Part shown: piece by piece, positions 1 to 7,548 of the stretch | How the letters are laid out: every line of letters begins with the position of its first letter | How positions within the stretch are numbered: the first letter of the stretch is position 1 | Origin: Vannielia litorea | Lineage (GTDB): Bacteria; Pseudomonadota; Alphaproteobacteria; Rhodobacterales; Rhodobacteraceae | DNA length: 64,000 nt | Assembly: GCF_900142295.1 (NCBI RefSeq) | Contig: NZ_FSRL01000001.1 | Span: 1,116,001 to 1,180,000, forward strand | Direction: 5' to 3' | Notes under the pieces: generated by a model | What the model saw: only the letters and a program-made list of their open reading frames with translations | Told to the model about the DNA's origin: nothing | Database searches by the model: none | Position numbers and translations under genes: made by a program

Positions 1-2
1 GC

Positions 3-299
3 GAGATCGGGGTGCAGCAGGTCGGCCCCGGCCTCGCACCCTACACCATGCTCTGTCACCGCCACGAGCGCGCGTGGCGCGGGCTGATGGGCACGGCCGC
101 GCCGCAACACCCCGATGCCTTCGAGTGCATCCTGCGCGTGGCCGAGCCCGAATCCGAGCTGCGCCGCCTGGCTATTGGTGCCATCGCCCTTCCGGAGCCG
201 CCGCCACCGGAGGCGCTCGACGCCGCGGGCGCCCGCTGGCTCGACGGCTTTGTGCTGATCCCGCGCAGCGCCGAGGAACTGGAGCGCCTGCTGCGCTGA
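3..299 (+). CDS. C-terminal part of an unidentified protein, cut by the window start
   Basis: The reading frame is already open at the window edge and ends with TGA 65 bases before glycerol kinase, so the true start is upstream of the window. A GTG at 12 could act as a start but nothing supports it. The visible 98 residues are Arg/Glu/Ala/Pro-rich and have no signal peptide, membrane segment or catalytic motif that I recognise; the last stretch (LIPRSAEELERLLR) looks like a closing amphipathic helix. Codon use matches the neighbours. I do not recognise the family and assign no function. It could share a transcript with glpK, but the 64-base gap leaves that open. Confidence 0.5.
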   Translation, partial: EIGVQQVGPGLAPYTMLCHRHERAWRGLMGTAAPQHPDAFECILRVAEPESELRRLAIGAIALPEPPPPEALDAAGARWLDGFVLIPRSAEELERLLR

Positions 300-363
300 C
301 CCCGCCCCGCGTGACGCGGGCTGCCGTCCACGCTAAACCATCCGTCAACAGGGAGGACACGCA

Positions 364-1851
364 ATGACCTACATTCTCGCCATCGACCAGGGCACCACCT
401 CCTCCCGCGCCATTCTGTTCGATGCGCAGATGAAGCCCGTCGCCACTGCGCAGGAGGAATTCACCCAGCATTTCCCGGCTTCCGGTTGGGTCGAGCACGA
501 GGCGGCCGATCTCTGGACCACCACCGCCGCCACCTGCCGCGCGGCGATCGAGAAGGCGGGCGCGTCGAGCGGCGATATCGCCGCCATCGGGATCACCAAC
601 CAGCGCGAGACGACGGTGGTCTGGGACAGGACCACGGGGCGCGCCATTCACAACGCCATCGTCTGGCAGGACAGGCGCACCGCCGATTTTTGCCGCTCCC
701 TCAAGGAGAAGGGCCATGAACCGGCGGTGACCGAGGCGACCGGGCTGCTGCTCGACCCGTATTTCTCTGGCACCAAGCTGCGCTGGATCCTCGACAACGT
801 GGAGGGCGCGCGCGCGAAGGCGGAGGCGGGGGAGCTTGCCTTCGGCACGGTCGACAGCTGGATCATCTGGCACCTCACCGGCGGCAGGGCCCATGTGACC
901 GATGCCACCAATGCGGCGCGGACGATGCTCTACGACATTCGCAAGGGCGCGTGGTCGGAGGAGATGTGCGGGCTGCTCGACATCCCCATGTCGATGCTGC
1001 CAGAGGTGAAGGACTGCGCCGCCGATTTCGGCACGACGCGGACCGATCTGTTCGGCGGCCGCGAGATCCCGATCCTCGGTGTCGCGGGCGACCAGCAGGC
1101 GGCAACGGTGGGGCAGGCCTGTTTCGAGCCGGGCATGATGAAATCGACCTACGGCACGGGCTGCTTTGCCCTGCTCAACACCGGGGCCGACCCGGTGAAG
1201 AGCGAGAACCGCTTGCTGACGACGATTGCCTACCAGCTCGACGGCAAACCGACCTATGCGCTGGAAGGCTCGATCTTCGTGGCAGGCGCGGTGGTGCAAT
1301 GGCTGCGCGACGGGATGAAGCTGATCCGCGAGGCGGGCGAGACCCAGCCGTTGGCGGAGCAGGCCGATACCGGGCAGGGGGTGGTGCTGGTGCCCGCCTT
1401 CACCGGCCTCGGTGCGCCCTATTGGGATGCCGATTGCCGTGGCGCCGTCTTCGGCCTGACGCGGGCGACCGGCCCGGCCGAGTTTGCCCGCGCCGCGCTG
1501 GAGAGCGTGGGCTACCAGACCCGCGACCTGCTGGAGGCGATGCAGGCCGACTGGGCGGGGAGCGGCGAAACCGCGTTGCGCGTGGACGGCGGCATGAGCG
1601 CCTCTGATTGGGCGATGCAGTTCCTGTCGGACATCATCGGCGCGCCGGTGGATCGGCCAAAGGTGCTGGAAACCACGGCCATGGGCGCGGCCTGGCTGGC
1701 GGGGCAGCGGGCAGGGGTCTACCCCGACCAGGCAGGCTTTGCCGAGACCTGGGCGCTGGACCGGAGCTTTGCGCCGGAGATGGCCGAGGGGGAACGGGAG
1801 GAGAAATACGCTCGCTGGAAGCGCGCGGTGGCGGCAACGCTCAGCTTTTAG
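364..1851 (+). CDS. glpK: glycerol kinase
   Basis: ATP-dependent phosphorylation of glycerol to sn-glycerol 3-phosphate in the cytoplasm. At 495 residues it has the usual length of bacterial GlpK. The N-terminus carries the FGGY-kinase phosphate-binding loop (DQGTTSSRA, about residues 8-16). The sugar-binding segment [10 protein letters not shown] and the late ATPase loop near [14 protein letters not shown] are also present. GGGAGGAC lies just before the ATG, a strong ribosome site that fixes the start. No glycerol facilitator or glpD is next to it. The 3' end overlaps the convergent MarR gene by 11 bases. Family assignment is secure; regulation cannot be read from the short upstream gap. Confidence 0.97.
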   Translation: MTYILAIDQGTTSSRAILFDAQMKPVATAQEEFTQHFPASGWVEHEAADLWTTTAATCRAAIEKAGASSGDIAAIGITNQRETTVVWDRTTGRAIHNAIVWQDRRTADFCRSLKEKGHEPAVTEATGLLLDPYFSGTKLRWILDNVEGARAKAEAGELAFGTVDSWIIWHLTGGRAHVTDATNAARTMLYDIRKGAWSEEMCGLLDIPMSMLPEVKDCAADFGTTRTDLFGGREIPILGVAGDQQAATVGQACFEPGMMKSTYGTGCFALLNTGADPVKSENRLLTTIAYQLDGKPTYALEGSIFVAGAVVQWLRDGMKLIREAGETQPLAEQADTGQGVVLVPAFTGLGAPYWDADCRGAVFGLTRATGPAEFARAALESVGYQTRDLLEAMQADWAGSGETALRVDGGMSASDWAMQFLSDIIGAPVDRPKVLETTAMGAAWLAGQRAGVYPDQAGFAETWALDRSFAPEMAEGEREEKYARWKRAVAATLSF

Positions 1852-2320
1852 ACGGCGTCTCGGCAGGCTTGCTGCGGCCAGAGAGCTGATCGAGCCCGTC
1901 GCGGAGCTGGGCGGCGGTGATCCGTTCCAGCTCGGCTTCGATCCGCGCATGGGTCTCGCGCCAGATCGGCAGCGCCTCTTTCAGGATCGCGCGGCCCGCG
2001 TCGGTCAGCATGAGGCGCTTGGCGCGCTTGTCCTTCTCGTCGGGCTCCTGCCGCATCAGCCCGCGCCGCTCCAGCACCTTCACCGCCGCGGTCAGGGTTG
2101 TGCGGTCCATGCCCAGCTGACCGGTGAGGTCGGTCAGGCGGGGCGGGGCAGGGCGGTTGAGGCTCATCAGGAGCGAGAACTGGCCGTTGGTCAGGCCGAG
2201 CGGGCGGAACACCTCGTCGAAGATCCGGGCGAGCTGGCGCGCGGCGCGCTGGGCGCGCAGGCACAGGCAGGCCCAGCCGACCTCGTGGGTCACGTCGAGG
2301 GGGAGTTCGGGGTCCATCAT
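1841..2320 (-). CDS. MarR family transcriptional regulator
   Basis: A 159-residue winged-helix regulator. The central region has the MarR recognition-helix context ([26 protein letters not shown], read in parts around residues 65-90), followed by the basic wing ([17 protein letters not shown]). It is divergent from the DUF1428 gene, and the 72-base gap between them holds a perfect 12-base palindrome, so it probably represses itself and the DUF1428-YceI-thioesterase genes. Its end overlaps glpK by 11 bases in convergent orientation. The inducer is unknown. MarR proteins of this size often sense oxidants or aromatic acids, but no redox cysteine is evident beyond one in the N-terminal part. Confidence 0.9.
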   Translation of the reverse strand: MMDPELPLDVTHEVGWACLCLRAQRAARQLARIFDEVFRPLGLTNGQFSLLMSLNRPAPPRLTDLTGQLGMDRTTLTAAVKVLERRGLMRQEPDEKDKRAKRLMLTDAGRAILKEALPIWRETHARIEAELERITAAQLRDGLDQLSGRSKPAETPSKS

Positions 2321-2328
2321 CGTCTTAT

Positions 2329-2340
2329 GTTGATATCAAC
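2329..2340. promoter_or_regulatory. perfect 12-bp palindrome, likely MarR operator
   Basis: GTTGATATCAAC is a perfect inverted repeat in the gap between the divergent marR-type gene (start 2320) and the DUF1428 gene (start 2393). MarR regulators bind short AT-centred palindromes of this kind, and it sits 9 bases from the marR start codon. Assignment to this regulator is inferred from position. Confidence 0.6.
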
Positions 2341-2392
2341 CATAAAGCCTGTCAAGGTGAGGTCGGAATGCGCCATGAGGGAGGTATTTGCA

Positions 2393-2761
2393 ATGGCATA
2401 TGTTCAAGGGTTCCTGCTCGCCGTGCCGCAGGAAAACAAGGCGAAATACAAGAAGATGGCCGAGGAGGCGCTGGAGATGTTCAAGGGCTACGGCTGCATC
2501 GGGATGCAGGAGAACTGGGGCGTCGACGTGCCCGATGGCAAAGTGACGAGCTTTCCGATGGCGACCAAGATGGAGGAGGGTGAGGTGTGCGTGTTCTCTT
2601 GGGTGATCTGGCCGGACAAGGAGACTTGCGACAAGGCGGCGGAGCAGATGACCAAGGACATGGAGGGCCAAGAGATGCCCGAAATGCCCTTTGACGGGAT
2701 GCGGATGATGTGGGGCGGGTTCGAGCCGCTGGTGGCCTGGGGCGAGGGCTCGGTGCGATGA
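2393..2761 (+). CDS. DUF1428 family protein
   Basis: A 122-residue cytoplasmic protein of the DUF1428 family, a dimeric alpha/beta (ferredoxin-like) fold of unknown biochemical role. Recognisable family segments are MAYVQGF at the start, the ENWGVDVPDGKVTSF stretch, VFSWVIWPDKETCDKA, and PFDGMRMMWGGFEPL near the end. The frame stays open far upstream into glpK, but homology begins at the ATG at 2393, preceded by GGGAGG at a suitable distance. The stop overlaps the next start (ATGA), so it is translationally coupled to the YceI gene. It is divergent from a MarR regulator and probably controlled by it. Confidence 0.88.
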   Translation: MAYVQGFLLAVPQENKAKYKKMAEEALEMFKGYGCIGMQENWGVDVPDGKVTSFPMATKMEEGEVCVFSWVIWPDKETCDKAAEQMTKDMEGQEMPEMPFDGMRMMWGGFEPLVAWGEGSVR

Positions 2762-3414
2762 TGCGGCCAGCGCTTGTTCTGGCAGGGATTATCGCCGCCG
2801 GGCCCGCCATCGCGCAGGATCTGGCGATGGACACCACCAAGACCGATCTCGCCACGCTTCAACCCGGCACCTACAGGCTGGACCAGGCCCATTCGAGCCT
2901 GATCTTTGCGGTGGATCACATCGGGATCTCGATCTTTCGGGCGAGCTTCGACAGCTTCACGGCCACGCTGGAGATGGACCCGGCGGACCCTGGCACGGCG
3001 AAGCTCTCCGCCACGATCGACGTGGCCTCGCTCGACATTCCGACGCCGGAGCCTGAGGGGTTCAGGGCGATGCTGACCACCGCGCCCTGGTTCGACCTGA
3101 CCAATCATCCGGAGATCATCCTGGTGAGCACGGCAATTCGCCTCACCGGGGAGAAGGCGGCGGAGGTGGAAGCGGTGCTCACGATCAACGGCACCTCCGC
3201 CCCGATCACCATGTCTGTCACCGCCCTGGGAGGCTGGGTTGGCAACCAGTACGACCCCAACGCGCGGATCGGCTTTCATGCGGAGGGACGTTTCAGCCGT
3301 TCGGCGGTGGGCTTCGACGTGGGGCTGCCGCCGCCGGGCACGACGATGGGCGTGGCCGACGAGGTGAGCTTCTCGGTCGATGCGGAGTTCACCGGGCCGC
3401 CCTGGGAGGGCTGA
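2758..3414 (+). CDS. YceI family periplasmic protein
   Basis: A 218-residue exported lipocalin-like protein. Residues 1-20 form a short signal peptide ending in AIAQ. The mature part is a YceI domain, with the hallmark opening TYRLDQAHSSLIFAVDH and the later VGFDVGLPPPGTTMGVADEV. YceI proteins bind isoprenoid-type lipids and are often induced by stress or acid; no enzymatic activity is established. Either of two adjacent ATGs (2758 or 2761) can start it; 2758 overlaps the DUF1428 stop as ATGA. It is the middle gene of a likely three-gene operon downstream of a MarR operator. Confidence 0.88.
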   Translation: MMRPALVLAGIIAAGPAIAQDLAMDTTKTDLATLQPGTYRLDQAHSSLIFAVDHIGISIFRASFDSFTATLEMDPADPGTAKLSATIDVASLDIPTPEPEGFRAMLTTAPWFDLTNHPEIILVSTAIRLTGEKAAEVEAVLTINGTSAPITMSVTALGGWVGNQYDPNARIGFHAEGRFSRSAVGFDVGLPPPGTTMGVADEVSFSVDAEFTGPPWEG

Positions 3415-3460
3415 GCGGGCCCGATTGACGTGGGCAGCGGGGCAGGGCAGCGTGGCGGCG

Positions 3461-3922
3461 ATGACAGACGCCCCCGCCAGCCCGGCCCCGCCGCCCGATT
3501 TCATCGCGCTCGACGTGCTCTCGCCGGTCGACGCGGCGATGGGGCCGTGGTTCGTGCGAGAAAACGCGGATGGCTCGCGGACCGTGGGCTTTCGGGTCGA
3601 AGCGCGGCACCTCAACGTGAATGGCGTCTGCCATGGCGGGGTCACGGCGACCTTTGCCGATATCCTCGCCCGCGTCTTCAACGAGACCTATAGCGGTACG
3701 CCGGGCAAGGCCCCGCTTGTGGGCAAGATGGCGACGATCACGCTGGATATCGACTATCTCGGCCCCGGCCATCCCGGCGCCTGGATCGAGGCGACCCCGG
3801 AGGTGGTGAAGCGCACCGGCAAGATGCTGTTCACCCAGGCGCTGATCACCGATGGCGAGAGCCCGGTGGCGCGGTGCAAGGCGATCTACCGGCTGTTCCA
3901 ACAAAAAGGCGGAACCGACTGA
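3461..3922 (+). CDS. PaaI-type hotdog thioesterase
   Basis: A 153-residue single hotdog-fold protein of the PaaI/YbgC-like thioesterase group. The diagnostic motif is HLNVNGVCHGGVTATFAD (about residues 49-66), with the HGG loop that positions acyl-CoA thioesters. The C-terminal strand GKMLFTQALITDGESPVARCKAIYR is typical. It presumably hydrolyses an acyl- or aryl-CoA thioester, but the substrate cannot be inferred. The frame is open to 3380; the ATG at 3461 fits family length and follows the YceI stop by 46 bases. It may be the last gene of the MarR-controlled operon. A hairpin overlapping its stop codon likely ends transcription. Confidence 0.85.
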   Translation: MTDAPASPAPPPDFIALDVLSPVDAAMGPWFVRENADGSRTVGFRVEARHLNVNGVCHGGVTATFADILARVFNETYSGTPGKAPLVGKMATITLDIDYLGPGHPGAWIEATPEVVKRTGKMLFTQALITDGESPVARCKAIYRLFQQKGGTD

Positions 3923-3938
3923 TGTCGATCCCGCCTTT
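3905..3938. terminator. bidirectional hairpin between thioesterase gene and phyR
   Basis: AAAGGCGG and CCGCCTTT pair across 18 bases that contain a smaller nested CGAC/GTCG hairpin. It is A-rich on one side and T-rich on the other, and it covers the thioesterase stop codon. It lies between two convergent genes, so it can stop transcription from both. Confidence 0.6.
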
Positions 3939-3957
3939 CTCGAGGGAACCTTGGGCC

Positions 3958-4773
3958 TCAGGCGACGAGGGTCACCGTGGAGGCGAAGAACATGGCCTGG
4001 CTTACGGCGAGGCGCACCTGCTCTTCGGTATAGGGCTTGGTGATGAGGAACACCGGCTCCGGCTTTTCGCCGGTCAGCAGGCGCTCGGGGAAGGCGGTGA
4101 TGAAGATCACCGGCATCTCGCCGAACTCGCCGAGGATCTCGTTGACTGCCTCCACGCCCGACGAGTTGTCGGCCAGCTGGATGTCGGCCAGGATCATGTC
4201 GGGGCGTTCCTGCTTGGCCAGCTGCACGGCACCCTTGTGGGTGCGGGCGACGCCGGTCACGCGGTGGCCCATCTGGCCAACGACGGTTTCGAGGTCCATG
4301 GCGATGATTGCCTCGTCCTCGATGATCATCACCTTGCCCATGATCGAGCGGGCCATCTCTTCCTGCGCGGTGGCGACCATCTCCTCGGCCTCCTCCTCGG
4401 TGGAGTCTGTAATCTGGCCGATCTGGGCATAGGAGAACTGCTCGATCGTGTAGAGCAGCAGGGCCTCGCGGGTGCCGGGGGTCAGGGGGGCCATGTGGCG
4501 CTGGGCCTGCGCGGCGAGGAAACTGTCGCCCTCGGCGGCCTCGACGGGCGCGCCGGAACTTGTCCAGATGGCGTGAAAGGCGCGGAAGAGCGCCACGCGC
4601 GGGCTGCGCGAGCGATCCCCGAGATCCGGATCCTCCAGCATCGCCTCCAGCGTGGCGGCGGCATAGGCGTCGCCCGATTTCTGGCTCCCTGTCAGGGCCC
4701 TCGAATAGCGACGAAGATAGGGGAGTTCACGCGCGATACCGTCAGCAAAGCCTTCGGAGGTTGCACTGTTCAT
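3958..4773 (-). CDS. phyR: PhyR, anti-anti-sigma response regulator of the general stress response
   Basis: A 271-residue two-domain protein. Residues 1-140 mimic an ECF sigma factor (sigma-2-like and sigma-4-like helices; LTPGTREALLLYTIEQFSYAQIGQI resembles region 4). Residues 147-265 form a receiver with acidic pair E152/D153, phospho-acceptor D197 in LADIQL, T226 and K246 in the TKP motif. The segment PVIFITAFPE corresponds to the signature of the FAT-GUY receiver subfamily. In the known pathway phosphorylated PhyR binds NepR and frees EcfG. It is divergent from nepR-ecfG with a shared promoter region carrying EcfG-type elements, so it is probably positively autoregulated. Domain order and context make this call very secure. 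Confidence 0.97.
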   Translation of the reverse strand: MNSATSEGFADGIARELPYLRRYSRALTGSQKSGDAYAAATLEAMLEDPDLGDRSRSPRVALFRAFHAIWTSSGAPVEAAEGDSFLAAQAQRHMAPLTPGTREALLLYTIEQFSYAQIGQITDSTEEEAEEMVATAQEEMARSIMGKVMIIEDEAIIAMDLETVVGQMGHRVTGVARTHKGAVQLAKQERPDMILADIQLADNSSGVEAVNEILGEFGEMPVIFITAFPERLLTGEKPEPVFLITKPYTEEQVRLAVSQAMFFASTVTLVA

Positions 4774-4804
4774 GTTGCCTTACCCATTTTCTTATTGGCG
4801 TTCG

Positions 4805-4836
4805 GGAACCAAACTCGCCTGAAAACGTTTGGTTCC
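4805..4836. promoter_or_regulatory. divergent EcfG-type promoter inside a 10-bp perfect inverted repeat
   Basis: GGAACCAAAC at 4805 and GTTTGGTTCC at 4827 form a perfect inverted repeat with a 12-base spacer. On the plus strand this gives GGAAC-N16-CGTT (4805-4829), the EcfG consensus, pointing at nepR-ecfG. On the minus strand it gives GGAAC-N16-AGTT, pointing at phyR. One symmetrical element can therefore serve both divergent units. Confidence 0.8.
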
Positions 4837-4848
4837 AAATTATTTTTG

Positions 4849-4873
4849 GGAACCTGATCCGTGCAGACGGGTT
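4849..4873 (+). promoter_or_regulatory. second EcfG-type promoter before nepR
   Basis: GGAAC (4849-4853), then 16 bases, then GGTT (4870-4873). It matches the same form found before the PRC-barrel and DUF883 genes, and lies 62 bases before the preferred nepR start. It may be a tandem promoter for nepR-ecfG. Confidence 0.55.
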
Positions 4874-4934
4874 GGAGAGATGAACGCGCGGAGTGGTGGC
4901 ATTGAACGACGCTAGGAAAGGCAAGGCGAAAGAC

Positions 4935-5099
4935 ATGAACGAGCAGCAAAAACAGCCGAACGAAGGGCTGCGAAGACAGATTGACGAGAACCTGCGCCGG
5001 GTTTTTCAGGCACAGGTCGAGGAGGATGTGCCTGATCGGTTCACCGAACTTCTGAACAAGCTGCGCCAGCAGGATACGAAAGGCGGGCGCACGCAATGA
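4935..5099 (+). CDS. nepR: NepR, anti-sigma factor of EcfG
   Basis: A small 54-residue helical protein with the NepR core RRQIDENLRRVFQ, followed by an acidic linker and the second helix VPDRFTELLNKLR. In the known partner-switch it holds EcfG inactive until phosphorylated PhyR captures it. The frame also has an in-frame GTG at 4893 that would add 14 residues. I prefer the ATG at 4935 because homology starts after it and AAGGCG lies about 10 bases upstream. The stop overlaps the ecfG start (ATGA), coupling anti-sigma and sigma synthesis. Confidence 0.92.
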   Translation: MNEQQKQPNEGLRRQIDENLRRVFQAQVEEDVPDRFTELLNKLRQQDTKGGRTQ

Positions 5100-5674
5100 C
5101 CTCCGCCGCCGCCGAGCTGCCACCCGTCGATCCGCGCGACGAGATCGTCACCCATCTTCCTGCCATGCGCGCCTTTGCCATGAGCCTTGCCCGCAACTCC
5201 GCACAGGCAGATGACCTGGTGCAGGATGCGGTGGTCAAGGCCTGGAGCAACTTCGACAAGTTCAAGGTGGGCACCAACCTGCGGGCCTGGCTTTTCACCA
5301 TCCTGCGCAACACCTTCTATTCGGCGCGCCGCAAGTCGGGCCGCGAGGTTGCCGATGTGGATGGCGTTCTGGCCGGGGGCCTTGCCTCCAAGCCCGATCA
5401 CGACGGGCGCCTGGCGCTCGCGGATTTCCAGGCTGCCTTTGCCACCCTGCCCGACGAACAGCGCGAGACGCTGTGGCTCGTGGGTGCGCTCGGCATGTCG
5501 TATGACGAGGCCGCCGAGACCTGCGGCTGTGCCGTGGGCACGGTGAAGAGCCGGGCCAACCGCGCGCGGGTCAGGCTGGCCGAGTTGCTGCACTTGAGCG
5601 ACGACGAAGAGCTGGAGCTTACCGATCAGAGCACCATGGCGGTGGTATCTGCCAGCATCACCCCGCTCGGCTGA
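5096..5674 (+). CDS. ecfG: EcfG-type ECF sigma factor of the general stress response
   Basis: A 192-residue sigma factor. Region 2 is seen at residues 25-90 (ARNSAQADDLVQDAVVKAWSNF, followed by LRAWLFTILRNTFYS). Region 4 is at 120-165 (FATLPDEQRETLWLVGALGMSYDEAAET, then VGTVKSRANRARVRLAELL). The family directs transcription from GGAAC-N16/17-nGTT promoters, several of which occur in this window. The start overlaps the nepR stop by four bases. A histidine kinase follows 11 bases later, so nepR, ecfG, the kinase and a phospholipase D form one apparent operon. The C-terminal 25 residues after region 4 are an ordinary tail. Confidence 0.95.
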   Translation: MTSAAAELPPVDPRDEIVTHLPAMRAFAMSLARNSAQADDLVQDAVVKAWSNFDKFKVGTNLRAWLFTILRNTFYSARRKSGREVADVDGVLAGGLASKPDHDGRLALADFQAAFATLPDEQRETLWLVGALGMSYDEAAETCGCAVGTVKSRANRARVRLAELLHLSDDEELELTDQSTMAVVSASITPLG

Positions 5675-5685
5675 GCGAGGGGCGC

Positions 5686-7548
5686 GTGAGGGGTATTACC
5701 CAGTCGCTGGTTTTCAGGGTCGCCGTCATGCTGTCGGTGGCCCTGCTGCCCGTTGGCATCATCGCGTTGATGCAGACAGCCAACGTCTCGCGGCAGGCCA
5801 GCGAGCTGAACCGCTCGGCCCTGTTCGGCCGGACGGTCGCGGACGTCGAGGACATGCGCGACATGTTGCACGGCGGCTTTGCCTCGGCGCGGGTTCTGGC
5901 GACCTCGGTGGTCGGGCTCCGAAGCGACCCGGCGGCCTGTTCGGACCTGATGCGGCAGCTGGTGGACCGCTCGGTCGTCTACACGCTGGCGATGTTCATC
6001 GACGAAAACCACCAGAGCATTTGCAACTCCAACGCGGAGACCTATGACCTGCAGGGCTCGGCCTTTGCGGACACCATGGCGCGCGACCGGGTGCCGATGG
6101 CCGATCTGATCAAGAAGGGGCGTGTCTCGGGGTTCGAGGTGATGGTGCTGGGCTACCCTGTCTATCAGGACGGGGTCTACCTCGGGTTCGTCTCGATCTC
6201 GATCGGAGGAGACGACCTGTCGCAGCGCGAGACCGGCGTTGGCACCACCACGTCCGCTGGCGAGATGGAGCAGAAGCCCATCGACCTCGTGACCTTCACC
6301 GAGGGCGGAAAGGTGCTTCTGTCCGATCTGTCCGCCGAGGCGCTGGAGGGAGAACTGCCCAAGGACGTGTCACTCAAGGCCCTTGTCGGCGGCGGGGTGA
6401 CCGCGTTCTCCGGCGAGAGCGCTGCGGGCAAGCCGCGCATCTACACGCTGGTGGCCATCATCCCCGGGCTGGTCTACGCCATGGCGATCTGGGAGGACAA
6501 GTCGCCGAGCGGGCTGCGCTGGTTCAGCGCGGCGCTCTTTCCCATGCTGATGTGGCTGATCTCGCTGGGCGTGGCCTATATCGCGGTGCACCGGCTGGTG
6601 CTGGTGCATATCCGCCGGCTGCGGGCCCGGATGATCCGCTTTGCCGCCGGACACCGCAGCCTGCGCGGCTCCGACCCGGTCTCCGACCGCGCGACCGCCG
6701 AGTTCCGCGAGATGAACGAGACCTTCGAGAGCATGGCCGAGACCATCCTGCACGACGAGGCGGAGCTGGAAGACGGGCTGCACGAGAAGAACCTGCTGCT
6801 GCGCGAGGTGCATCACCGGGTCAAGAACAACCTCCAGCTCATCGCCTCGATCATGAATATGGAGATCCGCAAGGCGCAATCGGACGAGGCGCGCACCACC
6901 CTGCGGCGTATTCTCGACCGGGTGATGGGCCTGGCGACGGTTCATTCGAGCCTCTACCAGACCTCTCGCCTGTCGATCGTGCATGCCAACACGCTGCTGG
7001 CCGCGATTTTGCGCCAGACGCTCTCGACCGCCCTGCCCAAGGACGCCGGGGTGCGGCCCAACCTCGAGATCGAGAGCCTGACACTGGCACCGGAACAGGC
7101 AGTGCCGGTTGCCTTGCTGACCACCGAGGCGGTGACCAATGCGACCAAGCACATGGGGCACCCCGACGGACCCGGCACGGCCTGGCTGACCATCAAGCTG
7201 GAAGAGCTGGAACCCGCCCCGCCCGAGGAGGTCAGTGAGGTCGAGGACGAGATGGCGGCCCGCTCGCGCGCGCGGCTGGTCGTGGCCAACTCCGTCGGCG
7301 CGCCGCTCAGCCGCGACTTCACGCCGCCCTCCAGCGCGGGCCTCGGCAGCCAGCTGATCCGCGCCTTCGCCGCGCAACTGGGCGGAACGCTGACGATCGA
7401 CGAGAAAGACGACAGCTATCAACTGTCGATCACCTTTCCGATCGAGGACCAGCCAGAGGGCGCGCCCGAGGCCGAGATCGCGCCGGGCGAAAAGACGGTG
7501 CCGCCGATGTCCCTTCCCGAGAGCCTGCGCAGGGGCGATGCGTCATGA
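5686..7548 (+). CDS. membrane sensor histidine kinase (HisKA_2/HWE type), probable PhyR kinase
   Basis: A 620-residue kinase with a first membrane segment at about residues 9-30, a roughly 245-residue extracytoplasmic sensor region, and a second membrane segment at about 279-301. The dimerisation/phospho-acceptor helix carries EVHHRVKNNLQL; the likely phosphorylated residue is H377. A HATPase domain follows (N-box asparagine about N485). Kinases of this group are the known inputs to PhyR. It starts with GTG, 11 bases after ecfG, and overlaps the phospholipase D gene by four bases at its end. The acidic C-terminal tail beyond the ATPase domain is not part of the catalytic fold. The signal sensed is unknown. 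Confidence 0.93.
   Translation: MRGITQSLVFRVAVMLSVALLPVGIIALMQTANVSRQASELNRSALFGRTVADVEDMRDMLHGGFASARVLATSVVGLRSDPAACSDLMRQLVDRSVVYTLAMFIDENHQSICNSNAETYDLQGSAFADTMARDRVPMADLIKKGRVSGFEVMVLGYPVYQDGVYLGFVSISIGGDDLSQRETGVGTTTSAGEMEQKPIDLVTFTEGGKVLLSDLSAEALEGELPKDVSLKALVGGGVTAFSGESAAGKPRIYTLVAIIPGLVYAMAIWEDKSPSGLRWFSAALFPMLMWLISLGVAYIAVHRLVLVHIRRLRARMIRFAAGHRSLRGSDPVSDRATAEFREMNETFESMAETILHDEAELEDGLHEKNLLLREVHHRVKNNLQLIASIMNMEIRKAQSDEARTTLRRILDRVMGLATVHSSLYQTSRLSIVHANTLLAAILRQTLSTALPKDAGVRPNLEIESLTLAPEQAVPVALLTTEAVTNATKHMGHPDGPGTAWLTIKLEELEPAPPEEVSEVEDEMAARSRARLVVANSVGAPLSRDFTPPSSAGLGSQLIRAFAAQLGGTLTIDEKDDSYQLSITFPIEDQPEGAPEAEIAPGEKTVPPMSLPESLRRGDAS

Noticed and set aside
172..1950. Long minus-strand frame across glpK
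   Set aside because: Low-complexity Arg/Pro/Ala translation opposite a clear glycerol kinase; no ribosome site or family resemblance.
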